The position numbers were made by a program, and so were the translations under genes. Shown piece by piece: positions 1 through 6,503 of a stretch of DNA of 9,807 nucleotides; within the stretch, counting starts at the first letter, position 1; each line of letters opens with the position of its first letter. A model generated the notes under the pieces. That model had not been told where the DNA came from and ran no database searches. It worked only from the letters and a program-made list of their open reading frames with translations. Origin of the DNA: CAVZLD01 sp964522605 (GTDB lineage: Bacteria > Planctomycetota > Planctomycetia > Pirellulales > Pirellulaceae); the NCBI GenBank assembly GCA_964522605.1, contig CAZFWV010000258.1:1-9807 (forward strand). Direction: 5' to 3'.

Positions 1-66
1 GATTGATTTGTCGAAAAGCCGGGGGTCTGATATCCTGGGAGCGGTGGAATCGCTCACAGGAGCAGT

Positions 67-92
67 CCCGCGACACCCCGCAGGGCTTTTTT
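67..92 (+). terminator. Weak terminator-like hairpin with T run
   Basis: An imperfect stem (CCCGCG facing CGCAGGG) is followed by six T residues at 87-92. It could end transcription of a gene lying left of the window. The stem is short and bulged, and the T run continues into a long pyrimidine-rich stretch (87-136) that may simply be low-complexity leader DNA, so this is a weak call. Confidence 0.2.
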
Positions 93-161
93 CCTGTTCC
101 TGTTTCTGATCGTTTTCGTTTTTGTTTCTCTCTCACTGCGCAGGGCGCTAGGAGAAGTACC

Positions 162-416
162 ATGCGACACTCGACCCACTGCACGATCGCCGCCCCCATC
201 GTTGGCTGCACGAATGATCGCATCAGTGTCGTCTTTCGTGTCGGAACATGGCGCCGACTCCTAGGAACCTGCCTCTACCTCCTAGGGGTCAAGTGCTGGG
301 ATCCAAGGATGGCCATTCAGATGGTCCATTCCTTTGGCCGGCGCGAACTGCTGTCGGTGAATCAACCGACGCAGGGACGACCCACGTCGTGGTCCCGACG
401 GATCACGGCGTCTTAA
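162..416 (+). CDS. Possible small protein of 84 residues, unknown function
   Basis: I do not recognise this protein. The case for a gene is the start: AGGAG at 150-154 sits seven bases before the ATG at 162, an ideal Shine-Dalgarno arrangement. A hand count of codons gives roughly 70% G+C at third positions against about 56% at first and second positions, the bias expected of a coding frame in a GC-rich genome. The product begins MRHSTHCTIAAP, has a short hydrophobic patch (LLGTCLYLLGV, about residues 33-43), four cysteines, and a basic C-terminal half. There is no clear signal peptide or known motif. The same frame is open to the left edge of the window, but the Shine-Dalgarno site favours this ATG. 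It could instead be a non-coding leader. It lies upstream of the sigma-factor gene in the same direction, 173 bases away. Confidence 0.3.
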   Translation: MRHSTHCTIAAPIVGCTNDRISVVFRVGTWRRLLGTCLYLLGVKCWDPRMAIQMVHSFGRRELLSVNQPTQGRPTSWSRRITAS

Positions 417-589
417 TGATTTGCGACAGCAGAAGCGTGCTAGCAGAACATCCGCAGTGCTGCGGCATGGGCTTCGAATGACTCCCGATCTTCGTCGACG
501 GGTACCTGTCGCGGACGGTCTTGCGATCAAGCCTCGGTGGCTCGATGTGGCCGTCAGTCGCGAAATCAATTTGCAGGTTGAGAGAGAAG

Positions 590-1171
590 ATGAGTACTTG
601 CTGTATTGAGGAACCGGTTGTTGGTTCCGCTTCCGTGGCCGACCTGGTGTTGGCCGCACAATCCGGTGATCGGGCGGCGCAAGGCGAGCTGTTTCAGCGC
701 TTTCAGCGGCGCATCCTGTCGATTGTTGCGCGACGATTGAGCGACGAGCAAGAAGCACAGGAAGTCTGCCAGGAAGTGTTCCTGCAGATGCTGCAGAAGA
801 TCGGACAGTTGCGTGAGCCCGCCTGCTTTTCGGGTTGGATTCGCAGTATTGCCGAGCGAATGGCGATCAATCGTCGCCTGCGTCGTAGGCCGGTCGTGAC
901 AACCGAGCCCCAGACGTTGGAGGCCACCTGTGTGGACCCGTGGACGCCGAATGCCCTGAGTGAACAACGAGAACGAGCCCAGCAGCTGCAAGATGGATTG
1001 CAGCGGCTGCGGCGACTCGATCGCGATACACTCGTCGCGTTCTACTTCCAAGGGCAGTCGCTCTTGGAAATGAGCTCGCAATTCAACGCGCCGGTCGGCA
1101 CGATTAAGCGCCGACTCCATGTGGCCCGAAAACGGTTGGCCCGACAGATGGAACCGCGCGTCAGCGTGTGA
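590..1171 (+). CDS. ECF-family RNA polymerase sigma-70 factor
   Basis: The predicted 193-residue protein has the two-domain layout and length of an extracytoplasmic-function sigma factor, which directs core RNA polymerase to a small set of promoters. Residues about 19-100 form region 2, which binds core polymerase and melts the -10 element (DLVLAAQSGDRAAQGELFQRF onward, then the EAQEVCQEVFLQML helix and FSGWIRSIAERMAINRRLRRR). After a linker, residues about 131-188 form region 4, with a -35-binding helix-turn-helix at about 157-183 (QSLLEMSSQFNAPVGTIKRR). The frame is open further upstream to 521, but I chose the ATG at 590: it follows a GAGAGAGAAG purine tract suited to ribosome binding and leaves the usual short N-terminus before region 2. 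No anti-sigma factor, kinase or zinc-finger regulator adjoins it. The next gene is convergent, with 13 bases between stop codons. Family assignment is firm; the regulon and exact ECF group are unknown. Confidence 0.93.
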   Translation: MSTCCIEEPVVGSASVADLVLAAQSGDRAAQGELFQRFQRRILSIVARRLSDEQEAQEVCQEVFLQMLQKIGQLREPACFSGWIRSIAERMAINRRLRRRPVVTTEPQTLEATCVDPWTPNALSEQRERAQQLQDGLQRLRRLDRDTLVAFYFQGQSLLEMSSQFNAPVGTIKRRLHVARKRLARQMEPRVSV

Positions 1172-1184
1172 CGCGTTGCACGTC

Positions 1185-1526
1185 CTACGATTCCGATCGG
1201 GCAAAAAGTCGCGCAACCAGTCGGTGCCAGGGGCTTCGGGGACGACCGGCCGAAGCCTCGACGCCGTCCACGACGACCCGATCGACGCGTTGGACGGTCG
1301 CTTCGCCGTGCTGGGTGGGCGGGTCATGATGCGTCTCGCCGCACCCGGCGCGGCATGGAGCAGCTTTCTCCTGCCGCAGCTGTTCCTGCTGGTGCTTCCA
1401 CTGGGAACCGTGATGCTGCTCCCAATCCCGCTCCGCATACTCCCAGCCGACGTCGTGGCCGCGCTTTTCACTCAGAAAATATTTGTGCCGTTCGATTTCT
1501 CGGATCTCTTCCTCAGTCCTTTTCAT
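1185..1526 (-). CDS. Small hydrophilic protein of unknown function
   Basis: The protein is 113 residues long from ATG at 1526. Its N-terminal half looks like a folded helical module: MKRTEEEIREIERHKYFLSE, then KRGHDVGWEYAERDWEQHHG, which is charged and rich in aromatic residues. From memory this resembles short HKYFLSEKxGxDVGWExAxxDW proteins of planctomycetes and cyanobacteria, but I cannot name a family or function. The C-terminal half (HHDPPTQHGEATVQRVD to the final SPWHRLVARLFARSES) is less ordered apart from an amphipathic, Arg-rich last helix. There is no signal peptide or membrane segment. Start choice: GGAG at 1537-1534 lies six bases before the ATG. A TTG four codons earlier (1538) is also well placed behind a GAGGAGGAG at 1550-1542 and would give 117 residues. 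The gene converges on the sigma factor and has a plausible promoter at 1642-1671, so it is probably transcribed alone. Confidence 0.72.
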   Translation of the reverse strand: MKRTEEEIREIERHKYFLSEKRGHDVGWEYAERDWEQHHGSQWKHQQEQLRQEKAAPCRAGCGETHHDPPTQHGEATVQRVDRVVVDGVEASAGRPRSPWHRLVARLFARSES

Positions 1527-1641
1527 CCCGGTCTCCAATATCTCCTCCTCGAATCATCGATCTCGCGGACCTCGGGCATGACACGCCGTCGGCCGGAGCC
1601 TCATCGCATTGCCGCCGCAAAGGGGCGCTTTAAGACGTGGG

Positions 1642-1671
1642 AGTATAGTCCACGCGGGCCTTTCCTGTAAG
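1642..1671 (-). promoter_or_regulatory. Putative sigma-70 promoter for the small minus-strand gene
   Basis: On the minus strand, TATACT (1647-1642, five of six matches to the -10 consensus) lies 18 bases downstream of CTTACA (1671-1666, four of six matches to the -35 consensus). Transcription would start near 1635 and leave an untranslated leader of roughly 110 bases before the ATG at 1526. A short dyad (CGTGG 1636-1640 and CCACG 1650-1654) overlaps the -10 box and could be an operator or coincidence. Confidence 0.4.
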
Positions 1672-1686
1672 CGGTTGGGATTCCGT

Positions 1687-1741
1687 TCTCAAGCCGCCCG
1701 AGTAAGCGAGAATTGCCGTTTTGTTTCATTTGGCGCGGCGG
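1687..1741. repeat. 55-base direct repeat, left copy at gap edge
   Basis: These 55 bases, starting TCTCAAGCCGCCCGAGTAAG, run up to the last base before the N run and recur without mismatch directly after it. The position suggests an unmerged overlap between two contig ends rather than a biological duplication. Confidence 0.9.
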
Positions 1742-1841
1742 NNNNNNNNNNNNNNNNNNNNNNNNNNNNNNNNNNNNNNNNNNNNNNNNNNNNNNNNNNN
1801 NNNNNNNNNNNNNNNNNNNNNNNNNNNNNNNNNNNNNNNNN
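1742..1841. other. Assembly gap of exactly 100 N
   Basis: Exactly 100 undetermined bases, a conventional placeholder for a scaffold gap of unknown size. The sequence is identical for 55 bases on each side, so the true gap may be zero or negative. Confidence 0.98.
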
Positions 1842-1896
1842 TCTCAAGCCGCCCGAGTAAGCGAGAATTGCCGTTTTGTTTCATTTGGCGCGGCGG
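1842..1896. repeat. 55-base direct repeat, right copy at gap edge
   Basis: This is the perfect second copy of the block at 1687-1741, beginning at the first base after the N run and ending at CGGCGG. If the copies are the same molecule, the true sequence reads straight from 1741 to 1897. Confidence 0.9.
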
Positions 1897-1947
1897 CCGT
1901 TCCCCTCTGTTCGGCGACCGTTGATCCTTGTCCTCAGCATCGCGGCT

Positions 1948-2260
1948 TTCGTACTCCTGCTTCGTGCTCGTATCTCCTACTCCTACTCCTCTCCTACTCC
2001 TCCTATTCGTACTCGTACTCAGGGCGCAGCCCGGTACTCGTACTCGTACTCGATCGATCGCGGCTCCGCATTCGGATGAGCACGACACGATTGCGAATGA
2101 ATCGAGTCCAAGGTATGGGCCATGGGATGACGCTCGTTTCGAGTACGAGTACGAGTACCGGGCTGCGCCCTGAGTACGAGTACGAGTACGAATAGGAATA
2201 GGAGGTAGGAGGTAGGAGGTAGGAGTACGAATAGGAGTACGAGCAGGAGCAGAAGCAGGC
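1948..2260. repeat. Large imperfect inverted repeat, pyrimidine arm to purine arm
   Basis: The left arm (about 1948-2052) is almost pure C/T with TACTCC and TACTCG units, and the right arm (about 2140-2260) is its approximate reverse complement, rich in GGAGTA, CGAGTA and GGAGGTA. Within them, 2007-2052 and 2140-2185 are a perfect 46-base inverted match separated by 87 bases. The match centres on GGGCGCAGCCCGG flanked by TACTCG hexamers. Outside the perfect core the arms differ mainly in the number and type of hexamer units, as expected from slippage. The 87-base middle (2053-2139) has no repeat of its own beyond a weak CGATT/AATCG dyad. Transcribed RNA could fold into a very long hairpin. 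No transposase, reverse transcriptase or gene lies inside it. Confidence 0.85.
2201..2221. repeat. Heptamer GGAGGTA repeated three times
   Basis: There are three perfect head-to-tail copies of GGAGGTA, followed by a partial fourth, inside the purine arm of the large inverted repeat. The left arm has no equivalent run, so this block probably expanded by slippage after the arms formed. Confidence 0.85.
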
Positions 2261-2328
2261 GAAGGAGCACCGCGGCACGGAGCGTACGTCGGAGTCCGTT
2301 TTCGCCGCCGCAGGGTGCGTGACCCGAA

Positions 2329-3783
2329 TCAGACGACGGTTTCGATCTGAAACAATTGATTGAATGCCACCATCCTGTCCCGGTAGTCGCCATACCACAT
2401 GCAAAGGTGGTGACCTTGGAGTTCGCAGATGTCTTCCAATTCGTTGATGGTAGTGAACATTTTCGTGCGGCATCCACCGATCCGGTTGTCGCGCGGACTC
2501 TGCACAATCTCGCCGCTGTAGAGAATCATCTGTGGCTGATCGGCGTTGACCAGGTATTTCGCGATCGTGATTTTCTGTCCTGGTTCGAGCAGGACTTCCG
2601 GCACACAACCCCAGCCTGCTTCGGCATGGCTGCGCAGGACATAGGGCGCTTGTTCGCGGTCGCAGCCGTTCATGCGAGATGCGCACGTGCAATGGGCGCC
2701 GAAATAGAGCTTCTTTTCCGTATCGACGGACGGATTATGCTGAAACGCGGGCCGATCGAACAACTGTTGGACCAGCATCATGGTCAGTGTTGCGTCGAGA
2801 TCCGCCTCGCAACCGGCCGGAATTCCTTCGTCTCGCAGATCCATGAAGCCCATGCAGGGAGGTACGTGAACATGCGGAATCTTCAGGCCCGGCAAACACT
2901 CCATCATCATCGCATCGGCTTGCTCCTGTTCGACGAGTGTCTTGAGAACGAAATAGGTCTTTGCGGCGTCGAGGACATCCTGCCGACTGGGTTCGACGAT
3001 TTCTCGGCATGCGCTCAGATACAGGTCGGCGCGCCGCTGCGCGTCCTTGCTGTGGAGCAGCTTGTCAAATTCATCGACGAACCTTGATCGGGGAATCGTC
3101 CGCACCTGCGTTCCCAAGTGGGGAACAACGAAATCCTCGCGCGCCGCATCCTGGATGTTCAAGATCCGGCCCTGCTGCAGATGTTTCCTGGTTCGCAGCA
3201 TTTTCAGGCCGTAGGCAACCGCTTCGAGGTTGTCCAGGGAGTTAATCATATAGACGCCCGGCTTGCGATAGATTTCGCGGACGTGCGGCACCAGCAAAAC
3301 ACCCATCGTGGCCAAGACGATCGTGGGGACGCCTGTTTCGTCGATGATGCGTTTGACATGGGGCCAATGTCCTTTCTTGAAGGGGATCAGCAGCAAGCCG
3401 TCCGGCGCGTCTTCTTTGACTTTCCGGATGAACTGTTCGACTTGTTCGGCCCGGTCGAGCGGTTCGTCGGCGAACCAGAGCTGAACTCCCAATTCCGATT
3501 CCGATTTCTCCAGGTCGGAACGGTATGCCTTCACGCGTCCTTCGGCATTGAAACTGGAACCAGGCCAGCTGTAGTAGCCTTCCTCGTCCAACTGTTCCGT
3601 CGGGGGAAACACGAATCCGCCGTAGACGATGGCCGGTTGCTTCGTTTCGTTCCGCGTCCCGGCAGCCATCAGCGTTGAAAGTGCGGCGGGACCACCCGTC
3701 AGAACAGCTCCCGTGGCGCCCAGCACGGTGAGGAAGTCACGACGATGCAGCGGAATGGAGCGGCGAGCCGTTTCGGAACTCAT
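2329..3783 (-). CDS. Tat-exported protein with fucose/arabinose-isomerase-like fold
   Basis: The protein has 484 residues. The N-terminus is a twin-arginine signal: HRRDFLTVLGATGAVLTG at about 13-30, with R14-R15 and cleavage probably near the AAG at 40-42, so a folded product would be exported, perhaps with a bound metal. The rest resembles the L-fucose/L-arabinose isomerase superfamily. Residues about 50-290 match its two N-terminal alpha/beta domains. The C-terminal region carries IPHVHVPPCMGFMDLRDEG (302-320), CEADLDATLTMM (325-336) and YFGAHCTCASRMNG (360-373), which I align by eye with the EGDWKTAA and LGSHMLE motifs of AraA. E326 and H364 would then be metal ligands. The acidic ligand expected between them falls in AFQHNP (346-351), which has no Asp or Glu. 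Isomerase activity is therefore doubtful and the substrate unknown. The start is fixed by the Tat signal and by AAGGAG eight bases before the ATG; the frame stays open to 4314, but that would bury the signal. Confidence 0.82.
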   Translation of the reverse strand: MSSETARRSIPLHRRDFLTVLGATGAVLTGGPAALSTLMAAGTRNETKQPAIVYGGFVFPPTEQLDEEGYYSWPGSSFNAEGRVKAYRSDLEKSESELGVQLWFADEPLDRAEQVEQFIRKVKEDAPDGLLLIPFKKGHWPHVKRIIDETGVPTIVLATMGVLLVPHVREIYRKPGVYMINSLDNLEAVAYGLKMLRTRKHLQQGRILNIQDAAREDFVVPHLGTQVRTIPRSRFVDEFDKLLHSKDAQRRADLYLSACREIVEPSRQDVLDAAKTYFVLKTLVEQEQADAMMMECLPGLKIPHVHVPPCMGFMDLRDEGIPAGCEADLDATLTMMLVQQLFDRPAFQHNPSVDTEKKLYFGAHCTCASRMNGCDREQAPYVLRSHAEAGWGCVPEVLLEPGQKITIAKYLVNADQPQMILYSGEIVQSPRDNRIGGCRTKMFTTINELEDICELQGHHLCMWYGDYRDRMVAFNQLFQIETVV

Positions 3784-3928
3784 GTTTGGTTCTCCTTGAT
3801 GCGAGCGTCCATGATCGAAGCGGTAGGATCGGGCGAGGAATCGGCAGGATCGTGATGCGGGACCGTGGGACGAACCGAACCGCATGTCGGGAGGTCGTCC
3901 GGCGGCGGTTTCCCGCGTCTGCCCGCCC

Positions 3929-3934
3929 ATTATA
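3929..3934 (-). promoter_or_regulatory. Possible -10 box for the Tat-exported protein gene
   Basis: A perfect TATAAT reads leftward, about 146 bases before the ATG at 3783. No TTGACA-like sequence lies 16-19 bases upstream, so it may be an incomplete or activator-dependent promoter, or chance in an A/T-richer patch. Confidence 0.28.
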
Positions 3935-4006
3935 TCGCCAGCAGCGGATCGCGGGCCGACCGACCGGACTTGGTGTTCGGCGAGATGTTTTGAAGTTGCA
4001 GGTAGC

Positions 4007-4080
4007 CGAATTCGTGAGAATTCGGGGGGCGATGCGAATGGGCTCCCCCTCGAACGCCCCTCCGAATTCTCATGCATTCG
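4007..4080. repeat. Inverted pair of GAATTC hairpins
   Basis: The left arm (4007-4031) and right arm (4055-4080) are inverted copies of about 25 bases, with two mismatches and one missing base. They share TGAGAATTCGG next to a G/C run. The left arm is itself a perfect hairpin: CGAATTC (4007-4013), loop GTGA, GAATTCG (4018-4024). The right arm keeps the same dyad with one mismatch. The element sits in the divergent spacer and is likely a dispersed intergenic repeat. It could also affect mRNA ends on either side, but has no T run. Confidence 0.8.
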
Positions 4081-4129
4081 TTCACCCGCCTTCGCACCGT
4101 CGCGAATCGGCTTTTCGCCGTCCGGCGCC

Positions 4130-4158
4130 TTGGCGGATTCCGGGGGTCGCGTGATACT
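4130..4158 (+). promoter_or_regulatory. Weak promoter candidate for the radical SAM gene
   Basis: TTGGCG (4130-4135, four of six matches to the -35 box), 17 bases, then GATACT (4153-4158, four of six matches to the -10 box). Transcription from about 4165 would allow translation from 4284 or 4425, but not from the GTG at 4164 in the same frame. Confidence 0.28.
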
Positions 4159-4283
4159 ACGGTGTGCCACCCAACTCGAGCCGGCCGAGCTGTGCGACTT
4201 GGTCCGCCGACGCGACCGCCGTCGACTCCCGTTCGGCCCGGGAGTCTGTTCCGAATGCCGTAACCTCCAGGCGAGCTCTGCTG

Positions 4284-6503
4284 ATGGATCCCACGTCCGA
4301 CAATTCCTCTGCACCGCGAACGGGGGAACGGTTGTCCTCTCGGCAAGAAATCGAGCGCCCCCTCCCGCCTCCCGCCTCCCGCCTTCAGGCTACAGCCTCC
4401 AGCCTGCCAATTGCCTCCCTTCCGGTGCTGCCAGCGGTTGCCCAACGCGATGATCAACTGATCGAGTGGTTGCGTCCAGAAGAGTGGTCCGATCCGCGTC
4501 CCCTACCCATGACGCGACACGAGATGGAGCAGCGCGGCTGGGATGAGGTGGACGTCGTCGTCGTCACGGGCGATGCGTACGTGGACCACCCGAGCTTTGC
4601 CATGGCGATTATTGGTCGCGTGTTGGAGGCGGCTGGATTTCGCGTCGCGATTCTCAGTCAACCAAACTGGCGCTGCGTCGACGATTGGCGACGCTTTGGG
4701 CGGCCGCGACTGATGTTCGGAATCAGTGCAGGCAATATGGATTCGATGATCAACCACTACACGGCCAATCGCAAAGTCCGCAACGACGATGCCTATTCGC
4801 CCGGAGGTCGAATTGGGTTGCGGCCCGATCGGGCGACGCTCGCCTACTGCCAACGGGCCCGAGAAGCGTACAAGGGCGTGCCGGTCATCGCGGGAGGTGT
4901 TGAGGCGTCGCTGCGGCGCTTGGCGCACTACGACTACTGGAGCGACAAAGTCCGACGCTCCATTTTGTTGGATTCCAAAGCCGACTGCGTGGTCTATGGC
5001 ATGGGCGAACGACCGATTGTGGAGATCGCCCGTCGATTGGCCGACGGAGCACCCCTGAGCGACTTGCGCGACCTGCGTGGAATTGCCTACGCACTGGGCG
5101 CCTCGGAAACGGCGCCTGCCGATGCACTGGTTTTGCCCAGCTTTGAACAGGTCGCGAGCGAAAAACCAGCGTTTGCCGAAGCAACGCGAATGATCCACAA
5201 CGAAACGAATCCATACAACGCGAGACGGTTGGTTCAGTGGCACGGTCGGCAAGCGGTTGTCGTGAATCCTCCCGCACTGCCCATCGGGCAAGCCTCGATG
5301 GATCGCGTGTACGATCTGCCCTACACGCGACAGCCCCATCCTGCGTATCGTGAGCCGATTCCCGCCTACACGATGATCAAAGACTCCGTCACAATCATGC
5401 GTGGTTGCTTTGGCGGATGCACGTTTTGCTCGATCACCGCGCACCAGGGCCGCGTCATTCAGTCCCGCAGCGAGGCGTCGATCATGGACGAGGTCCAGCG
5501 CATGGCCGCGCTACCCGATTTCAAGGGTACGGTCAGCGATATTGGAGGACCGACCGCCAACATGTACCAGATGCAGTGCACGCGGCCCGAGATCGAGGCG
5601 ATCTGTCGGCGACAGTCCTGTGTGCACCCGACCATCTGCAAACTCCTGGGGACCGACCACGGTCCGCTGATTCAGCTGATGCGCCAGGCGCGGAAAACGC
5701 CCGGAGTGAAGAAAGTGCGCGTCTCCAGCGGGATTCGCATGGATCTGGCCAGCCGATCCCCCGAATACATCCGGGAACTCGTCCGGCATCACGTCGGAGG
5801 GTTTCTCAAGGTGGCACCCGAACACACCGATCCGGGGGTCCTGGATAAAATGCGGAAGCCAAACCCGGATGACTTCCAGCGTTTCGCGAACACGTTTGCC
5901 CAAGAGTCGCGCAAAGCGGGAAAAAAACAATATTTGATTCCCTATTTCATCGCCAGTCATCCGGCCAGCGATCTGGACGCGATGATCGATCTGGCGGTTT
6001 TTCTGAAGCGGCATGGTTATCGTCCCGATCAGGTGCAGGATTTCATTCCGGCGCCGATGGACGTCGCGACCGCGATGTACTACACGGGGATCGATCCGTT
6101 CACGCGGAAGCCGGTCTACGTGGCACGCCATTTGCGCGATCGGAAGCTGCAACGGGCACTCATGCAGTTTTTCAAGCCGGAAAACTACTTCGAGGTGCGC
6201 CAGGCATTACGTCAGGCGGGGCGGCAGGACTTGATCGGCGGCGGCTGCGACTGCCTGATCCCATCGCGCCCGCCGGCGGAAGCGATTCAGCGCCGCCGCC
6301 AAGATGCTCGCAGCCGGTTTCAGGGCGAATACGTCCATACGATTGGTCAGCCGGCCGAGTCGAAGCCGGGTGCGCCCCGGCAGCGGAGCCCCCAGAGGGT
6401 GAAGGGCACGACTGGCTATCGTCCCGGGCGGAAGGGAAAAAAGAAACCATCCCAGAATGCTTCCCGGCGCAGTCGTTCGCGGCCCGACCGCTCGGCGGAA
6501 TGA
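4284..6503 (+). CDS. YgiQ/UPF0313-family radical SAM protein
   Basis: From ATG at 4284 the product has 739 residues. It matches E. coli YgiQ along nearly its whole length in recognisable blocks: PMTRHEMEQRGWDEVDVVVV, TGDAYVDHPSF (about 95-105), AGNMDSMINHYTANRK, DDAYSPGG, GGVEASLRRLAHYDYWSDKV, a cysteine triplet CFGGCTFC (C375, C379, C382) that would hold the radical SAM 4Fe-4S cluster, then VSDIGGPTANMYQM, HHVGGFLKVAPEHTDPGVLDKM and KQYLIPYFIASHP. The N-terminal part resembles a B12-binding-type domain and the tail (about 670-739) is very basic, as in relatives. The family's reaction is not established to my knowledge, so no substrate is given. The start is uncertain: residues about 22-47 are Pro/Ser-rich and encoded by a heptamer repeat (4361-4409), and homology begins only after it. 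GTG at 4425 (692 residues) would match the short N-terminus of E. coli YgiQ better. Neither start has a strong Shine-Dalgarno site. Confidence 0.95.
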   Translation: MDPTSDNSSAPRTGERLSSRQEIERPLPPPASRLQATASSLPIASLPVLPAVAQRDDQLIEWLRPEEWSDPRPLPMTRHEMEQRGWDEVDVVVVTGDAYVDHPSFAMAIIGRVLEAAGFRVAILSQPNWRCVDDWRRFGRPRLMFGISAGNMDSMINHYTANRKVRNDDAYSPGGRIGLRPDRATLAYCQRAREAYKGVPVIAGGVEASLRRLAHYDYWSDKVRRSILLDSKADCVVYGMGERPIVEIARRLADGAPLSDLRDLRGIAYALGASETAPADALVLPSFEQVASEKPAFAEATRMIHNETNPYNARRLVQWHGRQAVVVNPPALPIGQASMDRVYDLPYTRQPHPAYREPIPAYTMIKDSVTIMRGCFGGCTFCSITAHQGRVIQSRSEASIMDEVQRMAALPDFKGTVSDIGGPTANMYQMQCTRPEIEAICRRQSCVHPTICKLLGTDHGPLIQLMRQARKTPGVKKVRVSSGIRMDLASRSPEYIRELVRHHVGGFLKVAPEHTDPGVLDKMRKPNPDDFQRFANTFAQESRKAGKKQYLIPYFIASHPASDLDAMIDLAVFLKRHGYRPDQVQDFIPAPMDVATAMYYTGIDPFTRKPVYVARHLRDRKLQRALMQFFKPENYFEVRQALRQAGRQDLIGGGCDCLIPSRPPAEAIQRRRQDARSRFQGEYVHTIGQPAESKPGAPRQRSPQRVKGTTGYRPGRKGKKKPSQNASRRSRSRPDRSAE
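4361..4409. repeat. Degenerate heptamer array within the annotated 5' coding region
   Basis: Seven consecutive 7-base units: CCTCCCG three times, then CCTTCAG, GCTACAG, CCTCCAG and CCTGCCA. Read on the minus strand it contains CTGGAGG followed by CTGTAGC and CTGAAGG units, related to the GGAGGCT array at the right end of the window. In the radical SAM frame it encodes a Pro/Ala/Ser-rich stretch with no counterpart in the family, so it is more likely a leader element or late insertion than protein-coding. Confidence 0.8.

Larger units (their letters stand above)
1539..2328. other. Long gene-free interval with gap and repeats
   Basis: I see no gene here. From left to right it holds the leader and promoter of the minus-strand small gene, two identical 55-base blocks around a run of 100 N, about 50 bases of unremarkable DNA, and a large pyrimidine-to-purine inverted repeat. 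Open frames through the repeat encode only Ser-Tyr or Glu-Tyr runs and arise from the hexamer repetition. Confidence 0.7.
3784..4283. other. Divergent intergenic region
   Basis: This 500-base spacer separates the Tat protein (leftward) from the radical SAM gene (rightward). It contains a TATAAT box facing left, an inverted hairpin pair at 4007-4080, and a weak promoter facing right. I see no gene: open frames here give Arg- and Pro-rich peptides without motifs. Confidence 0.65.

Noticed and set aside
566..1471. 301-codon open frame antisense to the sigma factor
   Set aside because: It is a shadow of the GC-rich sigma gene on the other strand, with Arg/Ser-rich composition and no domain.
1687..1896. 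The two 55-base copies as target-site duplication or att sites of a mobile element hidden in the gap
   Set aside because: The copies end exactly at the N boundaries and have a length typical of assembler k-mers, so an unmerged overlap is more likely. The alternative cannot be fully excluded without reads.
2007..2185. Retron-like or attenuator RNA in the large inverted repeat
   Set aside because: No reverse transcriptase or partner gene is nearby, the arms are low-complexity hexamers, and the loop has no conserved-looking structure. A dispersed palindromic repeat is the simpler reading.
2003..2692. Open frames across the hexamer repeat encoding Ser-Tyr or Glu-Tyr runs on both strands
   Set aside because: The frames stay open only because TACTCG and CGAGTA units contain no stop. 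The predicted peptides are pure repeat translation, continue antisense into the isomerase-like gene, and have no Shine-Dalgarno site.
3784..4314. N-terminal extension of the Tat protein up to 4314
   Set aside because: It would place the twin-arginine motif about 190 residues into the protein, run through the hairpin repeat, and overlap the divergent gene. The ATG at 3783 has AAGGAG and an N-terminal Tat signal.
4503..5444. 313-codon open frame antisense to the radical SAM gene
   Set aside because: The plus-strand frame has unmistakable family motifs throughout. The antisense product has no recognisable domain.
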